A DNA stretch of 64,000 nucleotides from Lachnospiraceae bacterium (GTDB taxonomy: Bacteria > Bacillota > Clostridia > Lachnospirales > Lachnospiraceae): positions 1 through 64,000 of the forward strand of contig JAILDL010000038.1 in NCBI GenBank assembly GCA_024689465.1. Direction: 5' to 3'. The notes beneath the pieces were generated by a model. That model worked only from the letters and a program-made list of their open reading frames with translations, had not been told where the DNA came from and did not search any database. Shown here piece after piece: positions 1 to 8,933 of this stretch; position 1 is the first letter of the stretch; each line of letters begins with the position of its first letter. Position numbers and translations under genes: made by a program.

Positions 1-22
1 TGCCTCACTTTACTATGACCAA

Positions 23-51
23 ATTCTAATGAAAACATTGACAAATGTCAA
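23..51 (-). promoter_or_regulatory. Promoter reading out of the left edge, with palindromic -35 region
   Basis: On the minus strand TTGACA (46-51) is followed by a 17-nt spacer and TAGAAT (23-28), a good sigma-A type promoter directed towards the left end. The -35 box is one arm of the inverted repeat TTGACA-AA-TGTCAA (38-51), so a dimeric regulator could bind over it. The controlled gene lies outside the window. Confidence 0.55.
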
Positions 52-74
52 GCAATGACTTTGGCCTATCACAC

Positions 75-118
75 AAAAAAAGCCATAGCACCGGGTAAGA
101 TCCCCCTGAACTATAGCT
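75..118 (-). terminator. Intrinsic terminator after tRNA-Leu
   Basis: On the minus strand an imperfect stem (AGCTATAG with CTATGGCT, plus an inner GGG/CCC) is followed directly by seven T residues. It lies just downstream of the tRNA-Leu 3' end and fits as its terminator. Confidence 0.6.
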
Positions 119-121
119 TAA

Positions 122-205
122 TGCCGGCGGCGGGGGTCGAAGCCGCACGGTGTCGCCACCACGGGATTTTGAGTCCCGCACGTCTGCCAATTCCATCACG
201 CCGGC
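122..205 (-). tRNA. tRNA-Leu (anticodon CAA)
   Basis: The minus strand folds as a class II tRNA. The acceptor GCCGGCG pairs with CGCCGGC, the anticodon loop is CTCAAAA within CGGGA/TCCCG, the variable arm is GGTG-GCGA-CACC and the T loop is TTCGACC. The central loop triplet CAA reads UUG leucine codons. CCA is not encoded. One oddity is that position 53 of the T stem is C facing C61, where nearly all tRNAs have a G53-C61 pair; the other four T-stem pairs are intact. This is either a real variant, a weakened tRNA or a sequence error. Confidence 0.88.
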
Positions 206-259
206 ATGTTGCCGTTTTCATAACGGCAAGGTTTATCTTAACACAGGAACTATCCGATT

Positions 260-1045
260 TCAAGGAATTTTATGCTCCTGCACGTAGTCAGAGTAGCTGA
301 CCCCCGTGTACTTTTTAAAGCAGCGTCCGAAGTAGTTGGGATCCGGAATGCCTACTGCTTCGGCGGTACAGAACATCTTGGTTCCCCGGGATGCCATTTC
401 CATGGCTTTGCGCATGCGGCAGCTGGTCAGGTATTCCAGGAAATTGGTGCCGGTTTCCTGCTTGAACCGGCGGGATAAGTAGCTTGCACTGAAGCCGAAA
501 TGCTGGGCTACGCCGGTGAGGTTGAGCTGGGGATCGGTGTAATGTTCCTTGAGGAAATACTTGATCTGCTCCATGGAGGAGGCATTGTCGGGATCCGGCA
601 GGAATTCCTCTTGGGAGGGAGCGGAGGGCTCTGCGGGGACGCCTTCCTTTGCCTTCTTTTCTTCTGCCATGAGATCCAGCTTCTTTTTGGCGCGCAGCAG
701 GGTTTCGTGCACGTCGTCCTTCATCACGGGTTTTACCATGTAATCCATGACCGGAAGACGGACGCACTTTCGGGCATACTCGAAATCATCCAGGGCGGTC
801 ATGATGATGATGATCAGATCCGGATAACGTTTGGTGGCCAGTTCCGTAAATTCGATGCCGTCCATAAAGGGCATGGAGATGTCCACAAAACACAGATCGG
901 GCCGGATCTCGTCGATGGTATTGATGGCTTCGATGCCGCTGGCAGCTTCCCCCACCACTTCCATATCGGTGCTTTTCCAGTCGATGGAAACCTGCATCAG
1001 TCTGCGGATAGCGGTTTCATCGTCGATGAGCATGACTCTGTACAT
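260..1045 (-). CDS. YesN-type response regulator with AraC DNA-binding domain
   Basis: This cytoplasmic transcription regulator of 261 aa has an N-terminal receiver domain (about 1-120), with the acidic pair IDD at 7-9, phospho-acceptor Asp55 in VDISMP and the conserved Lys in MVKP. A charged linker leads to two AraC-type helix-turn-helix units at about 160-258 (FGFSASYLSRRFKQ and later YFGRCFKKYTG). It starts 6 nt after the histidine kinase stop codon, so the two are co-transcribed partners. The position downstream of a sugar ABC importer suggests that it controls that importer, as is common for this family. The assignment is firm; the target and signal are inferred. Confidence 0.92.
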   Translation of the reverse strand: MYRVMLIDDETAIRRLMQVSIDWKSTDMEVVGEAASGIEAINTIDEIRPDLCFVDISMPFMDGIEFTELATKRYPDLIIIIMTALDDFEYARKCVRLPVMDYMVKPVMKDDVHETLLRAKKKLDLMAEEKKAKEGVPAEPSAPSQEEFLPDPDNASSMEQIKYFLKEHYTDPQLNLTGVAQHFGFSASYLSRRFKQETGTNFLEYLTSCRMRKAMEMASRGTKMFCTAEAVGIPDPNYFGRCFKKYTGVSYSDYVQEHKIP

Positions 1046-1051
1046 GATGTC

Positions 1052-2809
1052 TTACCTCGTTTTAAGTGGAATGTGAAAGGTGATCTTTGTATATTCCCCT
1101 TCTTCGCTGTCTATGGTCACTGCATCCCGATTATCGCAATAGAAGCGGATGCGGTCAATGGTTCCCTTTAAGCCGAAACCGGAGTGCTTTTCTTCTTCAT
1201 CGGAGCCGGCTTCTCCGGCCATCACCCGTTCGATGGCTTCCCGGCTCATGCCCACACCGTCGTCGTATACGCTGACGATGATCCCGTCTTCGGAAAGACG
1301 GGTTGTGATCCGGATGATCCCGGGTTCGCCCTTTGGCCGGATCCCGTGGTAGATACAGTTTTCCACCAGAGGCTGCAGCAGCAGCTTGGGGATCATCAGA
1401 TCCTGGGTTTCCTCCTGGATATCGTATTCATCCTGAATGATGTCTCCGTAGCGCAGTTTCTGCAGGGACAGGTAATCCCGGATGATGCTGACTTCTCTGC
1501 GGACGGTGATCTCACGGTCTCCCTTGCTCAGGAAATTCCGGTAGAAATTGGACAGCGTTTCCAGTGCTCCGTATACATCCATGGCCCCTGCTTCATAGGC
1601 CATGTAGCTGATGGTCCCCAAAGAGTTATACAGAAAATGGGGCTTGATCTGCTCATTCAGCACACGCATCTGGGCTTTCTGTACGGATTTCTCGTTTTCC
1701 AGAAGGCGGGTAAACAGGTCGTTTAAGTAGTCGATCACGCTGTTGTAGCTGTCCACCAGGATACCGATCTCGTTGGGCGGAGCTTCCAGATCCACCTTTT
1801 CCAGCCAGCCGGATTCCTTGGTCTTTTCCATGGCACTTGCCAGCTCGTAGATGGGCTTGTTGATCCTGCGGGAAACAAATACTACGGCAAAGAAGATGGC
1901 AATGACAAAGGCGCCCAGCAGAAGGGTCAGCATATAAACATAGATGGTGGGCACGGAATAAATATCCGCGGAGTTCTCACAGATCAGCACCAGAGGCATA
2001 TCAGCCAGGGCATAGGAGGAGATCATCCGATTGGGACCGGGGTTTTTTAGCTCCGTGTGGAGCACGGTTTCCTTGGGCATGGAAGGATCGTAGTAGGAAA
2101 CCAGTTCCTGGTTCCCCGACAGGAAGGTACCGTCCTCTGCCAGGATGCACAGCCTGGAGGTTTCCTGTACGCTGACGATCATATCCAGCATCTTGGTGGA
2201 AACGTTGATGAGCAGCACACCGGTTTTCTGCTGGGTGTAGATATCATAGATGGAACGGGCAATGGTGATGATCTGGCTGCCGTTTTTGTGCTCGATGGCG
2301 CCGTTGGCGTTCATGAGGATCACAGCGCCTCCTCTTTTTGCAAAGATGGGCTCTGTCCAGGCCGGATCATTCATCAGAGTGAAATTTACATTGTACTCGG
2401 CGCGGCCGGTACTGACATAGGCATTGTCGTTACGGAAGATGAAAACGGAGTCCAGATTGGTGCTCACGTTTAATACGTCCAGGATACCGAAACGGGCATC
2501 GTTGACGATCCCGCGGTCCACATATTTGGCATTCAGGAAGGTGGTTACCTTTTCATTGAGCATGACCAGACGGGAGATATCCTTGTAACTGTCGATGCCG
2601 GAGCGAAGATTTCCGGCAACGGAAGCGATCAGGGTCTCCGCTTCCCGAACTTCCGAGTCTTTGCGGGATTCTCTGGAAAGAACCAGAAGAGCAATGACAA
2701 AGGCGATACCGAAGATCATGAGGGCGGTCAGAATGACCAGCCACATTTCCGATGCAAGGGACCTTTTGGGCTTACGCAGTGGCCACAGAGTGATTTTTTC
2801 TTTATCCAT
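1052..2809 (-). CDS. YesM-type sensor histidine kinase
   Basis: This membrane sensor kinase of the LytS/YesM group has 585 aa from the chosen start. It has a transmembrane helix at about 20-45, an extracellular sensor region of about 240 residues, a second helix at about 289-313, a HAMP linker, and a kinase core with phospho-accepting His391 in EQIKPHFLYNS. An N box (ENCIYHG) and a G box (DDGVGM) follow. An in-frame ATG at 2845 lies inside the upstream terminator stem, so the start at 2809 is preferred, although no strong Shine-Dalgarno is visible. It pairs with the downstream response regulator and may sense a sugar taken up by the adjacent importer (inference). Confidence 0.9.
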   Translation of the reverse strand: MDKEKITLWPLRKPKRSLASEMWLVILTALMIFGIAFVIALLVLSRESRKDSEVREAETLIASVAGNLRSGIDSYKDISRLVMLNEKVTTFLNAKYVDRGIVNDARFGILDVLNVSTNLDSVFIFRNDNAYVSTGRAEYNVNFTLMNDPAWTEPIFAKRGGAVILMNANGAIEHKNGSQIITIARSIYDIYTQQKTGVLLINVSTKMLDMIVSVQETSRLCILAEDGTFLSGNQELVSYYDPSMPKETVLHTELKNPGPNRMISSYALADMPLVLICENSADIYSVPTIYVYMLTLLLGAFVIAIFFAVVFVSRRINKPIYELASAMEKTKESGWLEKVDLEAPPNEIGILVDSYNSVIDYLNDLFTRLLENEKSVQKAQMRVLNEQIKPHFLYNSLGTISYMAYEAGAMDVYGALETLSNFYRNFLSKGDREITVRREVSIIRDYLSLQKLRYGDIIQDEYDIQEETQDLMIPKLLLQPLVENCIYHGIRPKGEPGIIRITTRLSEDGIIVSVYDDGVGMSREAIERVMAGEAGSDEEEKHSGFGLKGTIDRIRFYCDNRDAVTIDSEEGEYTKITFHIPLKTR

Positions 2810-2835
2810 AAGCATATTATAAGCGAACGGGCGGC

Positions 2836-2887
2836 AAAAGACCATCGAACCGTTTTGCCGGTGAAGAAAACGGTTAGATGGTCTTTT
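2836..2887 (-). terminator. Terminator between sugar importer and yesMN-type genes
   Basis: Arms of 21 nt, AAAAGACCATC-T-AACCGTTTT and its near-perfect complement, enclose a 10-nt loop with a single mismatch. The minus-strand transcript then reads TTTTGCC, so the U-run is short. It separates the importer operon from the kinase gene. Partial read-through would still link them. Confidence 0.7.
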
Positions 2888-2908
2888 CGGAGAGAATTAA
2901 GAAAAAGA

Positions 2909-3793
2909 TTATCCTTTGATCGCCCCTGCGATAAAGCTTTCCTGAATACGCTTACTAAGGAAAACATATACCAGCAGAGTCGGAAAGGTCGCAATGACCA
3001 GAGCAGCTCCGATGGGGCCCCAGTTGGTGGTGTACTGACCGGAGAGTGCCTGAATACCTACGGGCAGGGTCTTTAATGCATCCTTGCTGTTAAAGATATT
3101 GGCAAACATCAGCTCGTTCCAGCACTGCAGGAAGGTGTAGATACCGATGGTGGCCAAAGCGGGACGCATGAGGGGGCAGATGATGCGGAAAAAGATGCCC
3201 CACACACCGCAGCCGTCAATACGGGCCGCTTCATCCAGATCCTTGGGAATATCCCCCATAAATCCGCTGCAGATCAGGATGGCCATGGCCAGGGCAAATG
3301 CCGCATAGGGAACGATCAGTGCCCAGTAGGTGTTGAGCATGTGGATCCGGGATAAGGTGACATAAATGGGAACGATGGATGCATGGATGGGAATGGTAAG
3401 ACCCATCATAAAGAATGCATTCACGGTGCCACTTAGTTTCCATGCCATACGGGTAATGGCGTAGGTTGCCATCAGCGCTGCGATCAGGGTGATCAGGATG
3501 GTTGCTACCGCAACGATGATGCTGTTTACAAAATACACGTTCATGTGGCCGGTGTTCATGGCGCTGGTGTAGTTGCTCCACAGCCAGTGTTTGGGAAGTC
3601 CGGCAACGTTTTCTCCGAAGATCTCCTTGTTATCCTTCAGGGAGAAGGTAAACATCCAGTAGATCGGGAAGAGATTGATGAAGGTCCAAAGGGCCAGACC
3701 GATGTAGATCAGAACCTTTACAACCTTGCTTTCTTTTTTTAACTGGTACTGGTCTAAGGACAGATCCATGGATACCTTTACTTCTGCACTCAT
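2909..3793 (-). CDS. Sugar ABC transporter permease, MalG family
   Basis: This inner-membrane permease subunit (294 aa) belongs to a carbohydrate uptake type 1 importer and has six predicted transmembrane helices. The cytoplasmic EAA loop is clear (EAARIDGCGVWGIFFRI, about 190-206), which is where an ATPase of the MalK/MsmX type docks. Its ATG follows directly on the TAA of the preceding permease gene with no gap, so translation is probably coupled. No ATPase gene is in the operon; a shared MsmX-like ATPase elsewhere is the usual arrangement in this group. The substrate cannot be read from the sequence. Confidence 0.93.
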   Translation of the reverse strand: MSAEVKVSMDLSLDQYQLKKESKVVKVLIYIGLALWTFINLFPIYWMFTFSLKDNKEIFGENVAGLPKHWLWSNYTSAMNTGHMNVYFVNSIIVAVATILITLIAALMATYAITRMAWKLSGTVNAFFMMGLTIPIHASIVPIYVTLSRIHMLNTYWALIVPYAAFALAMAILICSGFMGDIPKDLDEAARIDGCGVWGIFFRIICPLMRPALATIGIYTFLQCWNELMFANIFNSKDALKTLPVGIQALSGQYTTNWGPIGAALVIATFPTLLVYVFLSKRIQESFIAGAIKG

Positions 3794-4672
3794 TTAGCGA
3801 TCCTCCTTAAACAGTCGATTGATCAAAAGGGCAAAGGCAAAACACAGGATGATCAGCATAACGGCAATGGTACTGCCCATACCGTAGCGGTTTCTGAGGA
3901 ACAGCATGTTGATCATCAGCGTGGAGGGAACCTCGGTTGCATGGAGAGGTCCGCCGTTTGTCAGAACATATATCAGGTCAAAGGATTTTAAGGATCCTGT
4001 GATTGCGAAGATCACGCTTACCTTGATGATGGGCTTGATGCAGGGGATGACGATGTAACGGTTTACCTGTCCGTTGGTGGCACCGTCGATCTTGGCTGCT
4101 TCACGAAGCTCCGGAGAAACACCCTTTACACCTGCGTACATCAGCAGCATATGGTAGCCGACGTACTGCCAGAGAGTAGGAGCAAAACAGGCACCCAGTG
4201 CGGTTTCGGGAGTACCCAGCCAGATCCGGGTAAGACTTTCCAGACCAATCTTGGTAAGAAATACATTTAAGATACCGTAGGACGGATTGTAGATTTTCAG
4301 CCACAGCTGACCGATGACTACGGTAGAGATCAGAACCGGCATGAAGTAAACGGCCAGAAATCCGCGCTCGCCTTTGATGCCGCGGCCCAGGATCAGTGCC
4401 AGACCCAGGGAAACCGGGAGCTGTACGAATACGGATAAGGCGGCTAATAAAAGGGAATTGCGCAGGGCCTTCATAAAGCCGATGGCGTTACTGGAAAACA
4501 GCTCCCTGTAGTTGGACAGCCCGATGAATTCCTTGGGGCCGAAGCCGTTCCAGTCAAAAAAACTGTAGTAGCCGGATAAAGCGATGGGGGCGATGAGAAC
4601 GCCAACAAACAGGATCAGAGCCGGCAGTAAAAACAGGATGATGTTGATGGTGCTTATGACTTTCTTATTCAT
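3794..4672 (-). CDS. Sugar ABC transporter permease, MalF/UgpA family
   Basis: This is the partner membrane subunit of the same importer, 292 aa from ATG 4672 (an in-frame TTG at 4681 is less likely). Six transmembrane helices are predicted, and the EAA loop reads EAAKIDGATNGQVNRYIVIP near residue 210. A GGAAGG sequence lies upstream. It sits between the binding-protein gene, from which it is separated by a hairpin, and the MalG-type permease, which it abuts. Uptake of an oligosaccharide or glycoside is likely, but the substrate is unknown. Confidence 0.92.
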   Translation of the reverse strand: MNKKVISTINIILFLLPALILFVGVLIAPIALSGYYSFFDWNGFGPKEFIGLSNYRELFSSNAIGFMKALRNSLLLAALSVFVQLPVSLGLALILGRGIKGERGFLAVYFMPVLISTVVIGQLWLKIYNPSYGILNVFLTKIGLESLTRIWLGTPETALGACFAPTLWQYVGYHMLLMYAGVKGVSPELREAAKIDGATNGQVNRYIVIPCIKPIIKVSVIFAITGSLKSFDLIYVLTNGGPLHATEVPSTLMINMLFLRNRYGMGSTIAVMLIILCFAFALLINRLFKEDR

Positions 4673-4718
4673 GGAGATCAAAACCTTCCATAGGGGATTT
4701 ATATGTTTCCTTTTAAAA

Positions 4719-4758
4719 TGCGGCTTTCCCGAAAGATTGTCTATTCGGAAAAGCCGCA
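4719..4758 (-). terminator. Intercistronic hairpin between binding protein and permeases
   Basis: The minus strand shows TGCGGCTTT and its complement AAAGCCGCA as a strong stem, extended inward by TCCGAA/TTCGGG, followed by TTTTAAAAGG. It lies 36 nt after the binding-protein stop. Such a partial terminator or 3' stabiliser would let the binding protein be made in excess over the permeases. Confidence 0.65.
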
Positions 4759-4794
4759 GGTTTTAGAGCTTAGCAGCTATCGTTGTCGGTACGA

Positions 4795-6150
4795 TCAGCG
4801 GATATCAGCTGCCAGACCGCTTACAAAGCCGGCGCCGTCAATGTTGCAACCGTATACCTGATCTACATAAGACAGGTAGGTGTTTGCTTCGTCAGCGTTC
4901 ATAGCGGTATCACCAAACAGTACATAGGAATCAGCCTTTGCACAGATCTCAGATACAGCCTGGGTTAAAGGATTGATGTTGGAGGTATCGCCGAAAGGTG
5001 TCCAAGCGGGAAGACCACAACCATCCAGGTAACCGTAGTGGCAGATCAGACGGCCCAGTTCGAAGGTGAACTGTGCAGCAGCTTCCGCATTGGGAGAAGA
5101 AGCAGCAACAGCCAGAGTATCGGAAGGACCACCGATGAGCTGTCCAAGCTTTGCCTTGTCAGCGTTGATAACAGGGAACTCGGAAACCTTTACCTTAGGA
5201 CCGAAGTCTGCATCAGCAGAGAAGTCAGCACAGTTCCAGGTACCGTTCATGTAGAAGGCATACTTGCCAGCCATGAAGTTTGCTTTTACTTCGTCGTTGG
5301 AAAGAGCGATTCCTTCGGGATCGAAGTAACCCTTGGTTACCATACCCTGGAAGGTATCAACTGCTGCAGCAACGTCTTCATTGTTCCAGGAAGCTCTTCC
5401 TAAGAAGATGTCGTTTAATACGTCAGCGCCACAGCTCTTCTCGATCACGGACTCAAGATACTCGGTTACACACCAGGTTTCCTTGCCGGCGCATCCGAAA
5501 GGAATGTAACCAGCTTCAACCAGCTTATCGCAGCATGCGATGAACTCGTCATAAGAACCGGGAACCTCGCTGTAGCCTACTTCAGACAGGATGTCCATGT
5601 TTGCGAACAGACCAACGATGTTCATGGTAAGAGGAACACCGTAGTGCTTTCCGTCGTAGGTGGAGTTGCCCATCATAACCTCGGGAAGTTCATCCTTGAA
5701 GTTCTGATATGCATCGTCTAAGCAGTAAACACGATCAGCAGCTACGAAGTCGCCAAGGAATGCACAGGACCATGTAAAGAAGATGTCAGGCATCTCGTCA
5801 GCAGCAACGGCAGCCTTGATCTTGGTCTTGTAAGCCTGGTTCTCAATTGCTTCCCAAGTGAAGTTGATCTCGGGATGTGCTGCGGTCACGTCAGCGATAG
5901 CAGCTTCATAAGAGTGACGGTTCGAGTCAGACTCAGTTGCGATGCACCACATCTCCAGATTGATGGCATCTGCAGATGCCTCAGCTGCAGGTTCTGCAGC
6001 GGTGGTATCGGCTGCGGGTGCGGCTTCTTCTGTGGTAGCTGCGGGAGCGGGGCTCTCAGTTGCTGCAGGAGCAGGGGAGCTTCCACAACCGGCTAAGGAC
6101 AGAACCATAACACCGGCCAATAATGTTGCAAGTACTTTTGCTTTTTTCAT
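4795..6150 (-). CDS. Sugar-binding lipoprotein, extracellular solute-binding family 1
   Basis: This is the substrate-capturing lipoprotein of the importer (451 aa). It has a lipoprotein signal peptide with lipobox LAGC (Cys22), then a linker of about 35 residues rich in Ala, Pro, Thr and Glu typical of surface lipoproteins in Clostridia. The family 1 fold follows, starting at INLEMWCIAT. A clear GGAGGGTAAT-ATG start is present. It is the first gene of the importer set after the small lipoprotein gene. Ligand identity is unknown; the kinase/regulator pair downstream may respond to the same ligand. Confidence 0.93.
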   Translation of the reverse strand: MKKAKVLATLLAGVMVLSLAGCGSSPAPAATESPAPAATTEEAAPAADTTAAEPAAEASADAINLEMWCIATESDSNRHSYEAAIADVTAAHPEINFTWEAIENQAYKTKIKAAVAADEMPDIFFTWSCAFLGDFVAADRVYCLDDAYQNFKDELPEVMMGNSTYDGKHYGVPLTMNIVGLFANMDILSEVGYSEVPGSYDEFIACCDKLVEAGYIPFGCAGKETWCVTEYLESVIEKSCGADVLNDIFLGRASWNNEDVAAAVDTFQGMVTKGYFDPEGIALSNDEVKANFMAGKYAFYMNGTWNCADFSADADFGPKVKVSEFPVINADKAKLGQLIGGPSDTLAVAASSPNAEAAAQFTFELGRLICHYGYLDGCGLPAWTPFGDTSNINPLTQAVSEICAKADSYVLFGDTAMNADEANTYLSYVDQVYGCNIDGAGFVSGLAADIR

Positions 6151-6219
6151 ATTACCCTCCTTGAAAATGTTGAAAAATATCCATAAAACGGGATGTACCG
6201 GGTCCCGTTCGGACCAATG

Positions 6220-6807
6220 TTACTGTGCCTTTACCATGGACCAGGGATACTCGATGTGGAGCCGGTCGCCGTCTAAGGTGTAATACAAGGTGGTGTCGTA
6301 GAACTGATCGTTGTACACCAGCTTGATCTGGCCGTTGTCCGCATCCTGGGTGTAGTATCCGGGGAAGTATCCGTCTTCCCGGAAGGTCCCGTCGTCTGTG
6401 AATTCGTAGCTCCAGCGGGTCTCCTTATCCACCCAGCGTCCGACGATACCGTCGGGAGCGCCTTCCCCTTCGTAGGTATAGTCACAGGGCTGATAGAGAT
6501 AAAATTCCTCTCCATCCTTTTCATATCGAAGGTTTAACTGCTCTGAATCAGATTTCAGATACAGATAGGTATCATCCACGGTGTAGGTAAAGTTTTTACC
6601 CTGATAGGATGCCTTTCCGTTTTTGCCAAGCTGCAGGATGGTGGTCTGGGGATCATGGATGTAGGCCCAGTCCCCTGCTACCGCCTTCTGAAGGAGGTCC
6701 TCCTCCGCATCTTTCCCACAGGCGGTGAGAAGCATGCAGCACAGCAGCAGAAGGAGCACCATGGCTCTGGAAGATCTTAAAAAATGAGTTCTTTGTTCAT
6801 GTTTCAT
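6220..6807 (-). CDS. Small predicted lipoprotein, unknown function
   Basis: This 195-aa protein has a type II signal peptide with lipobox LTAC (Cys30) and an AAAGGAG site upstream of the ATG. The mature part seems to hold two similar small beta-rich modules, each with a 'W...G.....Y....D' pattern: GDWAYIHDPQTTILQLGKNG and later VGRWVDKETRWSYEFTDDG. This resembles lipocalin-like or DUF5640-type repeats. It precedes the sugar-binding protein gene by 69 nt and could share its transcript. I do not recognise a specific function; a surface protein linked to the importer is one guess. Confidence 0.75.
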   Translation of the reverse strand: MKHEQRTHFLRSSRAMVLLLLLCCMLLTACGKDAEEDLLQKAVAGDWAYIHDPQTTILQLGKNGKASYQGKNFTYTVDDTYLYLKSDSEQLNLRYEKDGEEFYLYQPCDYTYEGEGAPDGIVGRWVDKETRWSYEFTDDGTFREDGYFPGYYTQDADNGQIKLVYNDQFYDTTLYYTLDGDRLHIEYPWSMVKAQ

Positions 6808-7020
6808 AACGAACTACTCCTTTGACACCTTGATTCTCTTATTTTTGTACAATGATTGGAACGGATTTTGTTTACTTCGAGACGCACATTTTTTACTTTT
6901 TGACACTTTGGTGTCATTTTTTTGTACATTATCACATTTTTGTTGTTTCCGCTTTTGGATTTAAGTCCAGTTTTGCTCACTTTTTGCTCTTTTTTAACGG
7001 AGGGGTGAAAAACAGATACC

Positions 7021-7049
7021 TAGTCAAAATGTACTAGATTGAGTATAAT
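7021..7049 (+). promoter_or_regulatory. Promoter for the membrane diguanylate cyclase
   Basis: TAGTCA (7021-7026), a 17-nt spacer and a perfect TATAAT (7044-7049) lie about 57 nt before the ATG at 7106. The rest of the divergent gap 6808-7020 is AT-rich and shows no further structure that I can support. Confidence 0.6.
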
Positions 7050-7105
7050 GAGACTTGTCTGCGTCAATCATGAAATAGTTTCATTTTGTTGAAAGCGTGG
7101 TATTT

Positions 7106-8206
7106 ATGAAGACTATAAAAAAGATCCATTCCCTTTTTCATAAAGAAGATTACCTGTCGCCCTCGGTGTTCATCATGCGTCTGATCCGGCAGAATTCCAA
7201 AATGGAGCATGCGATCCTGCGCTATATCTGCGGTATGGAAGTGTGCATGACCATCTTTGGACTGTTAACCTTTAATCTTTCCAACCCCAGAGCGCAGATA
7301 CATCTGATACTGTACATCGCACTGGCGCTGGTGGCTTTTTTGTCCGACCGGGCGTTTACCATCGGTGAAAAGCGCAACACCGTACGAAGAAACCGTCTGA
7401 TTTTGGCGGCAGGATACTTCTTCTACGTATTCATCCATATTTGGGCGGTATTGGTCACCACCATGGAAGTACTGCGGGGAGGAACCTACTGGGTAGCGGC
7501 TACGGCGTCCATTGCCACTGCCGTATTTGTGGTGCTGCGACCGGCATTTTGCCTTGGCGTCAGCCTGTTAACCGGTTTTTCCCTGGGTGCTCTTTATGTG
7601 TATACCGAGGGCTGGTCGGCCGGCCTGTTAAACATCATCCTGTTTGCCATGGTCCTTTGCATCATCAATATCCGGATGTACATCGGTGCCTACAATACCA
7701 TGTATGTGGAGGATCAGCTCCGGGAGCTTTCCTTCAGGGACGGCCTGACCGCTGTGCGAAACCGGAGATCTCTGGATGATCGGATAAGCGGCAACGGAAC
7801 ACCGGTAAAAGGTGCGGTTGCCATTATGGATATCGATAATTTCAAGACCATCAACGATACGGAGGGTCATCAGAGCGGTGATGAAGCCCTTCTGTTAGTT
7901 ACAGCCTGCCTGAGAGATCTGTTTAAGGATGAAGAGATCTATCGCTACGGCGGCGATGAGTTTGTGATCCTGTCGGAGAAAAATGCGGAAGAAACCGCGC
8001 GCAAACTCAGGAGGGTCAACGACCGTCTGGCTGCTGCAGAGCGGGAATTTGACATCCGTGTTTCCTGCGGCGTAGCCGACCTGGAGGCAGATAAAACCCT
8101 GGAAGAGATCATCGGTCTGGCAGACCAGGCCCTTTACAAGATCAAAGAGGCCGGCAAAGGCCAGGTCGGAGTTTTTTCAAATGGTAACGAACGCATTCAT
8201 TTTTGA
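7106..8206 (+). CDS. Membrane-bound diguanylate cyclase (GGDEF)
   Basis: This enzyme is predicted to make cyclic di-GMP from GTP. It has 366 aa from ATG 7106 (a GTG at 7097 is the alternative). The N-terminal half has about six hydrophobic helices; the C-terminal GGDEF domain carries the intact motif YRYGGDEFVIL and the metal/GTP region MDIDNFKTINDTEGH. The product-inhibition RxxD motif expected five residues before GGDEF is not present, so feedback inhibition at that site is unlikely. No EAL or HD-GYP partner is in the window. Its 3' end overlaps the next gene by 26 nt, which suggests coupled translation. Confidence 0.9.
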   Translation: MKTIKKIHSLFHKEDYLSPSVFIMRLIRQNSKMEHAILRYICGMEVCMTIFGLLTFNLSNPRAQIHLILYIALALVAFLSDRAFTIGEKRNTVRRNRLILAAGYFFYVFIHIWAVLVTTMEVLRGGTYWVAATASIATAVFVVLRPAFCLGVSLLTGFSLGALYVYTEGWSAGLLNIILFAMVLCIINIRMYIGAYNTMYVEDQLRELSFRDGLTAVRNRRSLDDRISGNGTPVKGAVAIMDIDNFKTINDTEGHQSGDEALLLVTACLRDLFKDEEIYRYGGDEFVILSEKNAEETARKLRRVNDRLAAAEREFDIRVSCGVADLEADKTLEEIIGLADQALYKIKEAGKGQVGVFSNGNERIHF

Positions 8207-8897
8207 TATGGATGATACCCTGTATCTGCGAAAAGATCCTTACATCCGTGCTTATCGGGACATGTTTTCGTCCTTTTTGCTGGATGAGGAGGAGCTGTAC
8301 AGGGTAAGCCGTAAATGGAGTGAGATCACCTTTCGCCGGCAAAAGCAGGGAGAGGTGTCTCTGGAGCAGATGCACGTGGACCGGGTGGTCTCTACCTTCC
8401 GGGAAATGGGCAGAGAAGTTTCTGTGAAGGAGGCTCTGGCATTTCAGGATCGGTATGCCTATCATCAGGATCATATAACCCTTCGGGAAGGCACGGAAAA
8501 GGTTCTTTCGTACCTTAACGAAAAAGGGGCATTTCTCGGACTTCTGTCCAACGGCCCGTCGGATCATCAGCGGGCAAAATATCGTGCACTGGGTCTTGCA
8601 GCATACATTCCCGAAGACCAGGTGCTCATTTCCGGGGATCTGGGGATCCATAAACCGGATGTTGGTATTTTCCATGCATATGAGGATATAATAGAGAAGA
8701 AAGGCTTTGAAACAGACAAAAGCCGGATCTGTATCATCGGGGACTCTCTGGAGACAGACATCGCAGGCGGCAGGGGAGCCGGCTGGATGACCATTCTTCT
8801 TCGGAATCCCGGATTGGAAGAAAAAGCAGAGGCGCAGCCGGATCTGGAAGCGGCGGACATGGGGGAACTGCTTACGCTGTTGCAGGCACTGACCTGA
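8181..8897 (+). CDS. HAD-superfamily phosphohydrolase
   Basis: This cytoplasmic HAD hydrolase (238 aa) has all core motifs: nucleophile loop FDMDDTLY (Asp at about 9 and 11), motif II LLSNGPS, the Lys of HKPDVGIF and the acidic motif IGDSLETDIAGG. The length and helical cap fit the YjjG/phosphoglycolate-phosphatase-like group. It begins inside the end of the cyclase gene and is followed after 36 nt by the ATP-grasp gene. A role as phosphatase in the pathway of the downstream ligases is possible but unproven. Confidence 0.88.
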   Translation: MVTNAFIFDMDDTLYLRKDPYIRAYRDMFSSFLLDEEELYRVSRKWSEITFRRQKQGEVSLEQMHVDRVVSTFREMGREVSVKEALAFQDRYAYHQDHITLREGTEKVLSYLNEKGAFLGLLSNGPSDHQRAKYRALGLAAYIPEDQVLISGDLGIHKPDVGIFHAYEDIIEKKGFETDKSRICIIGDSLETDIAGGRGAGWMTILLRNPGLEEKAEAQPDLEAADMGELLTLLQALT

Positions 8898-8933
8898 GCG
8901 CTTACGAAGAACGGATCCCGGAAAGGGCAGAAC

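Noticed and set aside
55-300. 81-codon ORF across the tRNA-Leu locus
   Set aside because: It overlaps the tRNA and its terminator, without a ribosome site.
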